Shown in pieces: positions 46,957-57,986 of a DNA stretch of 64,000 nt (its first letter is position 1; each line of letters starts with the position of its first letter). Origin of the DNA: Diphasiastrum complanatum (taxonomy: Eukaryota; Streptophyta; Lycopodiopsida; Lycopodiales; Lycopodiaceae). Location: contig CM055095.1 in assembly GCA_029204225.1 (NCBI GenBank), positions 55,895,790 through 55,959,789 on the forward strand. The letters are read 5' to 3'. Under the pieces are notes generated by a model that was given only the letters and a program-made list of their open reading frames with translations, was not told where the DNA came from and searched no databases. A program made the position numbers and the translations under genes.

Positions 46957-49574
46957 ATGACAAAGCTTTATCATCTTTATGTGGATCTATTACCAGAATA
47001 TGCTCCGCTCAGGACGAGAAATTCAAAGCAACCCAAATTATCAACTTCTGATATGGTCCGATACAGGGAGGAAAAGCTAAAACATGTAGATTTATGGTCA
47101 TCAGGAACATTGTATCCTATTGATCCATGTTCATTGCAACATCCAGATTTTCATTCGGTGAGTCAGTTAATAATCTATATGTGTCATGGTAAAAATGGCC
47201 TTTTGGGTTACTGTGAGAATTTGATGCTCTATGGAAATGCACATTCAATGCAAAGAATACATTATTTGGAAGAAGAATCAAGGAAAATATCAAAGGAGTG
47301 CGAAGAAAAATCTACAAAGATGAAAACTTATTTGGATGAAAATGAGATGCTCAAGGAGGAGATCCAAAGGTTGAAATCTTCTTTGCATCATTATACAACT
47401 AGTAATGATGAGATAAAAATTGCATTTCAATCCATGCGTATCTCATATTTGTCTCTTGTTAAAGATATGGATGTGCTCAACAGAAAGGTCCGAAGCAACA
47501 AGAGGAAAAGACTGGTAAACAAGGATATATGTGATCTATCATCCAAAGGAGGTCATAGAAAAAGATGAATCTGTGCATTCAAGTAAGTTATAGCTTATTT
47601 GGTACTGAAAATTGCTTGAACTTTTTGATTTATTCATAATCACTAATTTTTTTATTTATTCATTTCAACTTTCTGTTGATTTGCTTATTATACACTGTTG
47701 TGAATACTATGAGTGTCCTAATTTCTACTGACATTTTCATGAACATTATGTTTGCAATGCAGATCAACATTGGTTATTAAAGACCATTTGGCCGATGAGA
47801 TTTCAATTGGAAACTCACTAGGCTCTATCTTGACTTCTAAATGTATGAAATCAATGTTAAATAATAACAAAATGAAAAAGATTAAGACGTCAGTTACTAA
47901 TAGCATTATGGATGAAGTTGGAAAAACATTAGACACCCCATTGCTTCAGGGGACATGTGACTTTTCTAGCATCAGTAGAGAAGCATATGCAACAATGTTG
48001 AAGATGATAAATGAGGCATTTGCACAGGTAAATATTGAAAAGTTTCCAATCCCACGACCATTTCATCTTTTAAAAAAAAGAGACATGCTAAACCATGGTA
48101 TGCAGACAATAGTTGGTAATCCATCTCATATCAATGAAGTGTATTGCTCGAAAGGATAAAGTCTAGCATATAACAATTCCAACAATTTATTTATTGACAT
48201 CAATCAGCTATTAACATTCATCATAAATTTTTACGGTATTACAAATGAGAATGTCAATAAGAAAAGTTGATAGTTGCTCTCAAGTTAGATGAGTCTGAAA
48301 TTATAAAAGGACAAAAAATGGAAAGAGTCAGTCTCATAATCATGAATGGAGCACTTTCAAATTCAGAAGACTCAGAAGGCCTCAATTTCAGTGTTCAATC
48401 AGAAAATGATATCTGGTGGTTCGCAGCATTTCAGGTATAGCAGTTCCTTCGCATAATATATAGGGATAATCATTTGAATATGGATTTCATATCTGAAATC
48501 TTCTTTGTGTTAATATTATGAGGCTAATCATGTTTTTGTATTCTCTTATAGGTGCTGAAAGAAGACCATAATATTCTCTCATGGATATTTAATAGAACAT
48601 CATATCCTGCCACCATAAAAAATCACATGGAGGGAGTTTCACTCAATATTCCTGGAATTGGCACTTTCAACATTGAATGGCATTTAGCAGGAGATCTGAA
48701 GACATTAAAATGTATGTTCAATGTATCTCATGGCGCTAACTCTAAACACCCTTGTTTGTACTGCATGAAAACAACAAAAGACATGACAAGGAGTACAGGA
48801 ATATCAAGAGATCGAGAAGATCCTAATTGTAAATCTGTAGTACCGATTCCTCTACGAAATGTTCATATCTGTACATTGCATGTGGAGGTGCGTATTATAT
48901 AAGAAATAATATATCTTCACATCTTGTTTGCATGGAATTCCGAGCCAGAGGCCTCTGCAAAGGAAGCTATTTCCAGATTAGAGGATGTGTTGTCCAAAGC
49001 AGGATTACATATAGGCCATGTTAAAATAAAAAAAGATGACAAGTTATCAGGTAAAACAGGAAATATTCCATGCAAGCCGAGCATTGGAGGATCTAAAGCT
49101 CGAAGATTTTTATCAAATTATTCTGGCAAACAATCTAAGGTTCAATACACGGTTTGGAAAGAAATTATTGCAGCAACTCAAGATTTTGAAGAAGAAGGTT
49201 CTACTCGTATACACAAAATAGAAGTTTGGAAAAAGTTAGACAACATGGTGAAATACTTGAGAAAAGATATATTTTCAAATATTAATATTCAAATGATACA
49301 GAAAAGAACCAATGAATTTGTGGATGTAGTTCAGAGTGCATGGGGTGTTGATCATATAACACATTATATGGTAAGATTTTGATTTTACACTACGATAGAC
49401 AAATATGTGCAATTAAATTAGACACTTTTGGTAATGATTTAGATTATGTTTTTATGACATGCAGCACATATTACGACATCATTCGACATTCTTTGCAAGA
49501 AATAGTGGAAGTCTTAGCATATGGTCATCGCAAGGAATGGAAAAATCTCATTGGCAAGCAAGAGTGACATTTCA
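46957..49574 (+). pseudogene. Transposase: coiled coil plus DDE-like core (copy 1)
   Basis: Exons 46957-47582, 47763-48434, 48552-49370, and the start of 49465 on; introns GT-AG, phases 2, 0, 0. The N-terminus (MTKLYHLYVDLLPEYAPLR) leads to a long coiled coil (YLDENEMLKEEIQRLKSSLH). Candidate catalytic acids: Asp in LKLDESE (48288), Asp in HLAGDLKTLKCMFNVSHGAN (48693) followed by the zinc-type HPCLYC, and Glu in SSQGMEKSH (49540); HICTLHVE and THYMHILRHHS resemble conserved blocks of eukaryotic DDE families. Damage: TGA 47566, TAA about 48157, a 2-bp insertion near 48251-48255 and TAA 48899. Copy 2 is intact at most of these sites, which confirms the frame. Confidence 0.75.
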
Positions 49575-50498
49575 TAAAAGTACACAACATGGCGTGACAG
49601 CCATGCAGGCCTTGCAAGGTGTTGCAGAAGATTTTATGTCCCAGTTTTTTGAGGATACTTGTCTTTTGGCAGTGCATGGTAAGCGTGTCACCATCATGCC
49701 AAAGGATTTCGTCATTCTCAAAAGGCTTTGGGACAGATATTCTGGTTTGCATGTTGATAATGCTAGCACCTCCAGGGACCTGCCTCTAGATAGACCCGAC
49801 GTGCCTACTACCCCTAGGAGGAAGAGAAAGTAGGCTGTCCCAAAGAAGGCTGAATCTTGAAGGCCAGCTGCTTCCCTTCCTCTTGGACATATCCCGGCCA
49901 AGAGACCCCGTGTCTTCTTGAGCTCTGAGTCAGATGCTGGAGAATCTGACTCAGATCGAGAATCTTCTCCTAGTCCTCCTCCTGTTATTCGTCCAGCTCC
50001 TTAGCAGGTTTCATCACCAAAAGTGTTGATTACCCAAGAGGAGCTAGACAAAATAACACAAAAATCTATAGATATTGTTTCCACTTCTCTTTCTGCTCCT
50101 GTACATAATCTTTTTGTGAGAATTCCATACGATCCAGCCCAAATTCTTTTTTATTCTGACCATTATAATCAATAGGAGGCCTACCTAGCTAACAAAATTG
50201 ATCTTCTTGGCAACTTTTTTGATTTTTTTCTTCCAGATACACGTAGAAGCTTTAGATTAGGTCCCAAATTTTGTGCCGAGCTAAAAGATAAGACCTCGAA
50301 AATTTCATATGCAATAGTAGAGGTCCGAGTTTCTTTTTTGCAGAATAGTATTAGTTTCGATTCCCATGGTACAGTTTTTGTAGTTAGTCCATTTTTCATG
50401 GGAGCGGTAAAGGCGACAGAAGCCAATTTTGAGAAGGCTGTCTATTTTATCGAGTGCAGTCCTTTGGCGAAATCTTATTTGATTCCATATGAAAATAA
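49465..50498 (+). pseudogene. Exon 4: transposase end, H3-like fold, linker, Ulp1 domain start
   Basis: One frame of 344 codons. It begins HILRHHSTFFARNSGSLSIW (transposase), then from 49594 a histone H3-like segment, then NLS-like RRKRK and PAKRPRVF with an acidic SSESDAGESDSDRES patch, then LGNFFDFFLPDTRRSFRLGP and SYLIPYEN, which fit the start of a Ulp1/C48 domain. Stops at 49831 (TAG), 49858 (TGA), 50002 (TAG) and 50173 (TAG); each is one C-to-T change from CAG or CGA. The exon should end phase 2 at 50498; the expected donor GTAAGG reads CTAAGG, a single G-to-C loss that turns into the terminal TAA. Confidence 0.65.
49594..49752 (+). other. Histone H3-like histone-fold segment
   Basis: About 53 residues align with histone H3 helix 2, loop 2 and helix 3: MQALQGVAEDF (H3 ALQEAAEAY), [21 protein letters not shown] (H3 [21 protein letters not shown], shown as two parts of the same stretch), then FVILKRLW (H3 IQLARRIR). 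About half the positions are identical. AEDF and KDF are forms seen in plant CENH3, while TIMPKD is canonical H3. Helix 1 and the N-terminal tail are absent. The frame is continuous with the transposase upstream and the linker downstream. Confidence 0.8.
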
Positions 50499-50621
50499 CT
50501 AAGGATTGCTCTTTTGTTTTTGTTGCTTTAATCTAGATTGTTGCATGCCTCATTGCTTCAATAAGAACGAAATTTTTTCATAAATATGAATTTAACGATA
50601 TTTGTATCTTGGTTGTTGCAG

Positions 50622-51477
50622 TCGGCATTGGAGCCTAAATATTCTTTTTGTAAAGATAAATAAGGAGGGAGTATCAAATTTTCTATGTGTAAAATTAAAC
50701 TCAGTTGCAAATACACATAGAGAATTTGATTCTCTACTTCATGATGTAATTCGAAAAATACCGACAACAGCAACTTCAATCGGAGATATAACCATTAAAT
50801 CTCTCAAGGTATATTGAATTTATCTCTGATATGCATGTATTCCTTTTTTAATTGAAATGTATCGACATAGCATAGATAAAATTTCGATCATAATAATACT
50901 AATTTTCGTTCTATATATGCAGTGTGTACAACAAAATGATGCTTTTAGTTGTGCATGGTGCGTCCTGTACAATACGAAGCTATTTTTTGAATGGTATAAT
51001 TCACAAACGGATGTAGATATTGAAAAGGTAAAATCCTTTTCATTTGTAATTCATTTCATTCTGATTCATATTTTATTACTATCATTGTTTGTAATTTGCT
51101 GATTCTTGTGTTTTGTGATGACAGATCACTTTTGAGCCGTATACTCCTGATGATGTATATAGATTTCGGCAAGAGTTGATCAAAACTTTTGTACAGTACG
51201 GTGTAAGCGTTGCACCTGCCATCGAAGGCTCTCAAAAGCTGCTCCTGCCTTAACAGCCTTTCAGGTTGTTCAGGATGTAGATCTTATATTATATGATCAA
51301 AAAGGGATAAAAGTCCTTCCTAATACAGAGGAAGACAATTTTGTAGCAGATATTCCTCTTGCCTTAAAAGGCATTGAGGCCCTTCCCGAAATAGAGGAGG
51401 ACGAGATTATAGAAGGAGCTGTTGCTTTATCAGTTCCTAATACTGATGTAGAAAATATAGAAAAATTGATAGAATAG
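50622..51477 (+). pseudogene. Ulp1/C48-like cysteine protease domain, exons 5-7
   Basis: Exons 50622-50808, 50923-51027 and 51125-51477 with sites TTGCAG|T, AAG|GTATAT, ATGCAG|TG, AAG|GTAAAA, GACAG|AT. RHWSLNILFVK supplies the Ulp1 catalytic His (50626); the Asp position appears as Asn in VKLNSVAN (50698); QNDAFSCAW fits the Q-x(6)-C oxyanion/nucleophile motif (Gln 50932, Cys 50950). The last exon gives ITFEPYTPDDVYRFRQELIK, then after one frameshift near 51235 a highly acidic tail (PEIEEDEIIEGAV) to TAG 51475-51477. Ulp1 proteases process or deconjugate SUMO-like modifiers; several plant transposons carry them. Phase matches exon 4 (2 nt plus 1 nt gives Asn-Arg-His-Trp). Confidence 0.7.
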
Positions 51478-51670
51478 AGATCTATTTGTAAATAGAGAGA
51501 CCGAAAAAAAAAGATACAATCATTTTACTTGTAAACAACCTGTTTATGGATTTTTTTTATTGATATCACAATAGATTCTTACAATCAGCTTGTGTCCATA
51601 GTGTAATAATGGAATGCATTTTTTCTATAATGATAAAAAGCCATTGGCATGTATTTGTTGATAGTGAATC

Positions 51671-53036
51671 TCAATGTTCTTCCATAAGTTGGATTGTTTC
51701 GCCAATATCTCTGCATTTGATCTCGAGCTCATGTCTTTTACGTACCTGCATAAAACTAATACAACGTTAGTTAAAATTAGTACAGAGTTTGTATTAGAAA
51801 GTTTTAATTGAAACTATTCATAAAAGATCGAGTGTTTACAGTTACTTACGAGTTTACCATTAAAAATGAATCTGAAGTCTAAAAGTACATCATCTTGCAG
51901 GAGCAATAGTTCCCACCGGATGTAGTTTAGACTCCAATCTTCTTCCACCTCAACACATGTCAAAACGACATCATTGTATATAATTTCAATATTTTTTCGT
52001 TTTGAATGTCCACTGGCTTCCAAGTCTTGATCGAGTGGCACCCATTTACCTTTATTTTTTTTCCATCTTTGATAATGGAAGCTTAAGCTCAACATTTGTT
52101 GTTTAATTTGATAACGGAAGCGCATGGAAGACATTTTAATTCTGCATTCTATTTCTCCATCTGATCTTTTGTCCCAGCCTTCATCCATAAATTCAGATAA
52201 TAAACTATCTGATAAATTTTTGCATACAAACATCGTTGGGGTTTTGTGTACATTGACACTTGAAAAAAAATCCACAAATATATTCAAGGAAATAAACCAA
52301 CTCAATTTGACTGTTTTTGATCCCGTGCTCATTTTGAATGAATTTTTTACATCTTATATATCTTGCAACGAAATGATTCTGAAACTGTAGCATTTGGTGC
52401 AATCCATTCATCACTTTCAAAACTAGGTAATGGAATTGGTACTATTTGTCCAAAACTTCCTTTTGTATCAGGAATGTACATTGATTCATAAAAAAAGATT
52501 CCACTATTAACTAGATCTTTTGTAGTTCTACCTCGATATTGCACCTGTCCAATATCAGTGTGAATAACATCTAACACACCTGCTAAAGATCCACTCGGCT
52601 CCCATTCATTTATGTTGGATGGATATATTTCTGCAAGAGAAAAATGATCAGATTGGCAAGTTTACTATTAGATATTTATGCATGACAAAAATCAAAGTAT
52701 CAAAAATATCAATACTCACACTTGTTTTTTTTTGTGATCCTGACGGTTGAATCCTTGCACATTTATCTCTGAATGCATATATACATATTGGACTAGAATT
52801 TCAAAAATAGATTTTCCTCTTGATGATGTTCTGAAATCCAAAATTTTGGCCTTCCAATAAGATCGAAATGATAGTTTTGAACTTTTCCTTTTTCGAAATG
52901 CTCCTCTTGATGATGGATGCATCAAAACCCAAGAGTTTTTTGAATATTTTCTTGGCACCCATAATCCATTATCATCTATCTCGTTGAATAGAAACACAGA
53001 GTCGATTGAGAAACACGGCTTCCTTGATGACGCCAT
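51671..53036 (-). CDS. Convergent four-exon gene of unknown function in transposon copy 1
   Basis: Exons 53036-52722, 52630-52351, 52258-51850 and 51745-51671. Splice sites: AT|GTAAAA / TTCAAG|TG (phase 2) and CTC|GTAAGT / ATGCAG|GT (phase 0) agree with an open frame ending MEEH and TGA. The first intron (donor around GTGAGT, acceptor CTTGCAG|AA) leaves a one-base phase conflict beside an A9 run, so either a 1-bp indel or a different donor applies. About 355 residues: MASSRKPCFSIDSVF start, basic RGAFRKRKSSKLSFRSYWK, GQVQYRGRTTKDLVNSGIFF, IPIPLPSFESDEW-type middle, and a C-terminal part with LSFHYQRWKKNKGKWVP. No family recognised. It lacks internal stops, unlike the transposase gene facing it. 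Confidence 0.6.
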
Positions 53037-53479
53037 TCGTAATTTGCATGCAAAAATCTGAAACAATGAACTATGAATCTGAAAATTTGCGTAGACAAAA
53101 AGCCATGAATCTGAGAAAAAGTGTTGGCAAAAATTTGAAACATTGATCTATTTGGTGCCACAAATTAACTCTGGTTATCCCTGTTAATCATGGTTTGACA
53201 ATGCATATCCATTAATGGTACATCAATTTTCTCATCTCAACCATTTGTCATATTCATTTTTTATATTTTTGGGTCTCTTCGGACAGTGATGAGCTGGAAG
53301 GGTAGGCCTCATCAACCAATAGCATTTCCACATGCTGCCGAAACAACAATATATTTAAAAGTTTTTATTTTATTTATATTTGGAAAATTCTACGTTACGT
53401 AGAACCCCGAAGCTAAGGTTTCAATTGGTCCACATGGCGATGAAAATAAGAAAAAAAATAAAAAAACATCTTTTTCAAA

Positions 53480-53510
53480 GGCCCTCGTCGGGCTCTAAGT
53501 TCCTCTAATG
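53480..53510 (-). repeat. Right terminal inverted repeat, copy 1
   Basis: Complement reads CATTAGAGGAACTTAGAGCC then CGACGAGGGCC; 24 of 31 positions match the left end. Confidence 0.85.
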
Positions 53511-54017
53511 AGAGCAGAAAAATGATTTTCATTGGCTATTCCCCAAATCACAAGGCATACAAGCTCTACAATTTGGATACCGAGAAGGCATTCACCAGTA
53601 GAGATGTCATTTTCGTGGAAGACCAGTTCATAGACCACAAAGGGAAAGCCGCTGATAATTGCGACCCAATGATCGAACAACTAGACAATTCTGATCCAGA
53701 GATTCAACTATTGAATAACAACGATGACTCAGACAATGAGTTAGAACCTCAACGAGTCAACCCACATCAGAGGACCGAAGTTCAACCCAGAAGGTTGAAC
53801 AGGTCCAAACAGCCTCCATCTAGATTTATGGATGATCTGGCCTACTACTTCATGCAGGAACCAAACACAGTTACTGAGGCGATGTCTACTCATGATGCTG
53901 ACCAGTGGAAAGCAGTGATGGACACCGAATTCGATTCTCTTATGGAGAATCAAACATGGACACTCACTGAGCTGTCAAAGGACCAAAAACCAATTCCATG
54001 CAAATGGATATTCTAAT
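53511..54017 (+). pseudogene. Copia integrase end and RT start, 3' part of interrupted element
   Basis: Resumes at SRKMIFIGYSPNHKAYKLYN, then FTSRDVIFVEDQF, a long acidic/charged linker, and the pre-RT motif ADQWKAVMDTEFDSLMENQT and PIPCKWIF, ending in TAA. Intact copia proteins continue with KxKxxxDG after KWIF; here homology stops. The frame is open from the transposon border to 54015, so the copia was fairly young when split. Confidence 0.88.
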
Positions 54018-55794
54018 CAATGCTAGGTCAATATTGTTTGCACCATGCACAATCCGTTTTCTGATTGACTGCCAGATTTATGAGATTTTCTAATCAGAAC
54101 ATCCTATTGCTTACTAAAAATAACAATTTTCGTTAAAAATGAGCCTAACTTGCGTCTAGATCGGAATTTCGCTGGACAGATTGATCATGCATTGCAATGC
54201 AACAGAGGGCAACAATAACAATGATAGAGACTGTTCAAATTACCAATATGGCTCCTTATTGACCATTCGGAGTACCTTTGGGCATATTTACAAGGCAGAA
54301 GGGAGAGGGTGAGTAGGGCTGGGATTTTCACACTGGTTTTGTACAAGGCACGTCAATTTATACAAGGCGGGATTTATTGTATAAAGGATGTGAAACAGGC
54401 TGGGATGTAGCCACAGATAAGGTTTTAAGTAAATGCATAAGCAAAGTCACAGGCTGAAAATGGATATCGTTTGGGATAATCCGTGGGTAAGGTTATGAAC
54501 AACCCACAGATAGAGGATGAGGTAGCCATAGATAGCGATAGCAAAGTTCTGGAATGGGCCTCAAGCAGACTCGTAGGTAAAGTTCTTCCCACACAGGCAA
54601 CATGAGACAAGGCAGCGATGTGATGGACCCAAAGGTTAGCCTAGGCAAGAGGAGACTGTAGGCCAACTACGAAAGAGGCCACTGATTAGGTAGGGATGAG
54701 AGAACGGGCCGCATCAGGAGGAGCGCGGCCAAAAACATGTGAGAGGCCGCAGACAGAGATGGAGTGGGCACATACCACAGCAGGTCTGTAGGCAAAGAAG
54801 GATCGTGGGGCATGGATCAGATGGCCGCTGCAGAGAAGAATGGAAGAAGGCCACAGAATGGAAGAAAGCTGGTAGCTTACTACACGGGCCCACTGGACAT
54901 GGAATGATAGCAGGGTGGGAAAGGCTTTTAAAGCCTTAATTCCCACTGGCTGTCTTGCAAGATACTGGTCTGCAACCAGCGATCCACAAGGAGTTGAAAG
55001 CTCTCAAATGGATTCTATAGAAGGCAACAAGGACTTCAGTCAAGTAGTAACCAAATGATCATATAGATGAATAGAACCGCCATGGGCAAACCAGCCCACA
55101 GACAGGCCACAGTTTTCAGAAAATGAATTAGCACTAAGGCCAGCAAGTCTCAAACAATAAATAGACTTTTGTGGCAACATACAATATATATAGAATATGA
55201 TTTCTTCTCTGAGTAATGAGTAATGATAACCAATTTCTCAGATCTTACAAATTCAAACACATAGTTTCTCACAAATAGCATTACAAGAAAGTGATTCAAA
55301 CAAGGTGAGAGCAATCTTTCAAGCCTCAGATCCTTGTAAATGAGGTAGCAAAACTTCTCACAATTCCAAAACCTGCAACCAAAGGGTTAGAGGCAACAAT
55401 CTCAAGAAATTAATCTACTAATGGACATAAGTGATCTCCCACAATACCAGGGCCTGCAATCACAACATTAAAAACTGCAAAAGCAAATAACACCAAATCT
55501 GGTCCAACAAAATAAATGATGATAACACAGTGCTAGAGATCAAAGCAGTGAATCAATAGTCATGAAATATAAGCAATTTGCAACAAAGACCAAACACAGA
55601 AGTTAGAGTGGAAGGCACCAGATAGATCAGCCTCTTCTCCTTTCCTCCTCCCTTCCAAAGTGATCATTGAATAATAATGGACAACAAAATGAGAAAGGCA
55701 GAGAGTGGAATGGGAGGCACCAAGCAGGGATCAAACAACCTTGCTTCTTCTCCTTCCCTCTTTCCTTTCTTCACAAACTCTTGCTTTGCACCAA

Positions 55795-55869
<75 letters not shown>

Positions 55870-56585
55870 TGATCCTACGTGTTGCTACTTTTTCACGAAT
55901 GGGCACCAACAAGGGGTTTTTTTGGTAGTTGGGCCCAAACTTAAGGGCAGAGTCCCAAATTTGGTTTTAAATCACTAAAGTGGCCTTCAATGAAGAAAGT
56001 TGTCATTTAACTGGTTATTAAGACGAACTGGCACTTCCTAGCCCTGACAAACCTGGGAACTAGGGGCATAAGTCTCTTAATTAAATGTTAGTCTAGCATA
56101 TTTTAATAAACAGACAGAGTTTTAATAAAAGTGCAACCGGCCATAATGGGCCATTTATGCGTCAGTTTTAAGCAGTTCCGCATTGGCGTAATAGCGGGTG
56201 GCGATGATTTTCTCCGCAAACACTAATCAAACTTCCTAGAGTTATCCTAGCTAACTGATTGGGGCCATCTAATGAAAACACTATCTTAGTAGAACATTCC
56301 TAACAGGGACTATCTAAGCGGGCTAGTCTATCTACTCGGTCTCTCTAACTTAAACTACGTAGCGAAGGGCTGATCTAACTAGCTAAGTGATATTAATCTA
56401 ATCAAACTTCTCGATCTAGTTATCTGATTTAACTAACTCTTCTAAAAATAAGCGGAACTCTAAGAATCTAATTTCTACTCCTATGGATATGGATCTAAAC
56501 TACCACTAGGATCTAACTAAAATTCCTACCTCCTATCTAATCGACGGAGTGTAGCAAAGAATCTACAAGCTACTCCTACCTAGGC
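54018..56585. other. Intergenic DNA, possible LTR of the minus-strand gypsy
   Basis: No conserved coding. The 55980-56580 part, just downstream of the minus-strand gypsy pol, is a candidate 3' LTR (repeated CTATCTAA/CTAACT words) but no TG...CA ends or second LTR could be paired. Confidence 0.35.
55799..55860. repeat. (CT)31 microsatellite
   Basis: 62 bp of pure CT. Confidence 0.98.
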
Positions 56586-56588
56586 TAT

Positions 56589-56843
56589 CTAACGGGGTGT
56601 TGACGGTTCATCTTGAGCTAAAGAAGATGACATGGATGGTGGCTTTGGCACATCTCTGAGTTCAACATCAATGGAATAGTAGCAACACAATTTGCTGCCA
56701 TTAATGGGCGTGTCTAGCAAATTGCCTTGCAGGTCGGCGAGTATCATTGCGCCATTAGGTCGGATCTCTACTACTCTATACGGTCCTACTCCTTGAAACT
56801 TAAGCTTGCCTTTGTGAGCCTTGGCGTTGTATAACAATGCCAA
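56589..56843 (-). pseudogene. Gypsy integrase C-terminal tail
   Basis: LLYNAKAHKGKLKFQGVGPY and VVEIRPNGAMILADLQGN are the GPY/F module that follows the integrase core (canonical GPF/Y...V..V...GA). Ends at TAG 56589. Confidence 0.8.
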
Positions 56844-57062
56844 TTCTCCCTTAACGAGATCCTTGGTTTTGATATTGCAATCATTCCAGGCCTTCTGTCG
56901 TCATTTTTCTACAGCTAGGGCATGAAGTGCTAGGAAGCGAGTTTCGTGAAGTTGAAGAAGAAGGTTTTCCAACCTCCTCTTGGTTGATTCCTCTGTACAA
57001 AGCCGTTTGGCGATGGTGACTTGCAAACTTGGAACAACAAACTCAGCAGACATTACGGCTTC

Positions 57063-57812
57063 CTATCCATACACCATCTGAAATGGAGTTTGTCCAGTAC
57101 TCACTTTGAATGTAGTTCTGAAAGCCCATAGAGCTGCATGAAGCTTGTGTTCCCAATCAGATCGTGAAGCTTCAACCATCTTCGTGATAATCCCGTAGAG
57201 GATCTTGTTTGAAGACTCTACTTGTCCGTTAGAACATGGATAATAGGAAGTACTCTTCCTATAAACAACCAGATAAGAGAATAACAGATGAGTGATAGTC
57301 TCGTTTAGGAAGTGTGTTCTATGATCACTCACGAGTTCTAATGGGCACCTGAAATGGACTAAGATGTTCTTGTACATGAACTTGGCAGTGGAGTTGGCAT
57401 CAGCCTTCCTTATCGCCTTGGCTTCCACCCATTTGGTCAAGTAGTCAATGGCTACAATTATATATTGAGCTTGTGAGCCACGGGTTGCTGGATGAATAGG
57501 ACCGAAATAGTCAATGCCCCATTTCTCAAATGACATTTCAGCCAAAATAGGTCATAATGGCATTCTATCCTTTCCCTAGGTTCGGTTGAACCATTGGCAT
57601 ACGTCACACCTTTCCTGGTAGTGAATTTCTCTGAACATCGTGGGCCACCATAGGCCATGTTGAAGCACTTCCCTATTGGTAGCTTCGGCAACGAAATTCC
57701 CTCCTCCTTTTCCTTCATGGGCGATGCTCACCACTTGGGATACTTCGTGCGGTAGGACACATCGGCGTATAATCCCATCGTTACAAATGTGATACATTTG
57801 TCCTACTATCAA
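57063..57812 (-). pseudogene. Gypsy integrase, zinc finger and catalytic core
   Basis: HEGKGGGNFVAEATNREVLQ and CDVCQWF give the HHCC finger; WGIDYFGPIHPATRGSQAQY with the first catalytic Asp, VSDHRTHFLN with the second (SDxGxxF changed to SDHRTHF), and YYPCSNGQVESSNK with the Glu. One stop separates the two frames near 57545. Confidence 0.9.
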
Positions 57813-57986
57813 TGTGAAAGGAGCAGATTTAATGATTAACTTGCGTCATTCTACTTTGCTCATCTCAGGGGGAGGACGTCCCGACATAAGATATCCTACT
57901 ATGTCAGCCGCCCACTCAGAGATGATGTCAACATGGAATAGTATGGTGTCAGAGAGTTCGTCATCCTCTCTACTCTCAAGAACATT

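Larger units (their letters stand above)
46620..53510. mobile_element. 6.9-kb TIR DNA transposon with DDE, H3-like and Ulp1-like coding (copy 1)
   Basis: Left end CATTAGAGAAAAT and right end (complement) CATTAGAGGAACT form 31-bp inverted repeats matching at 24 positions, including GAGGGCC. The element is inserted in copia integrase: left flank ...GATGACA, right flank AGAGCAG..., and their direct joining restores GAT GAC AAG AGC (DDKS) in frame, so no target duplication is present. It carries one spliced plus-strand gene (46957-51477) and one convergent minus-strand gene (53036-51671). A second copy starts at 59587. Superfamily not assigned; KDZ-type fungal/animal transposons are known to pair DDE-like transposases with Ulp1 proteases, and Spy elements lack TSDs, but neither match is shown here. 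Confidence 0.85.

Noticed and set aside
49594-49752. Real CENH3 or H3 gene at this site
   Set aside because: Tail, helix N and helix 1 are absent, frame is continuous with the transposase, and no start codon or promoter is placed for a histone.
46620-53510. TA or AT 2-bp target duplication for transposon copy 1
   Set aside because: Trimming the TIR to obtain AT or TA flanks leaves extra CATT/AATG bases and does not restore the copia LDDKS frame, whereas the zero-TSD join does.
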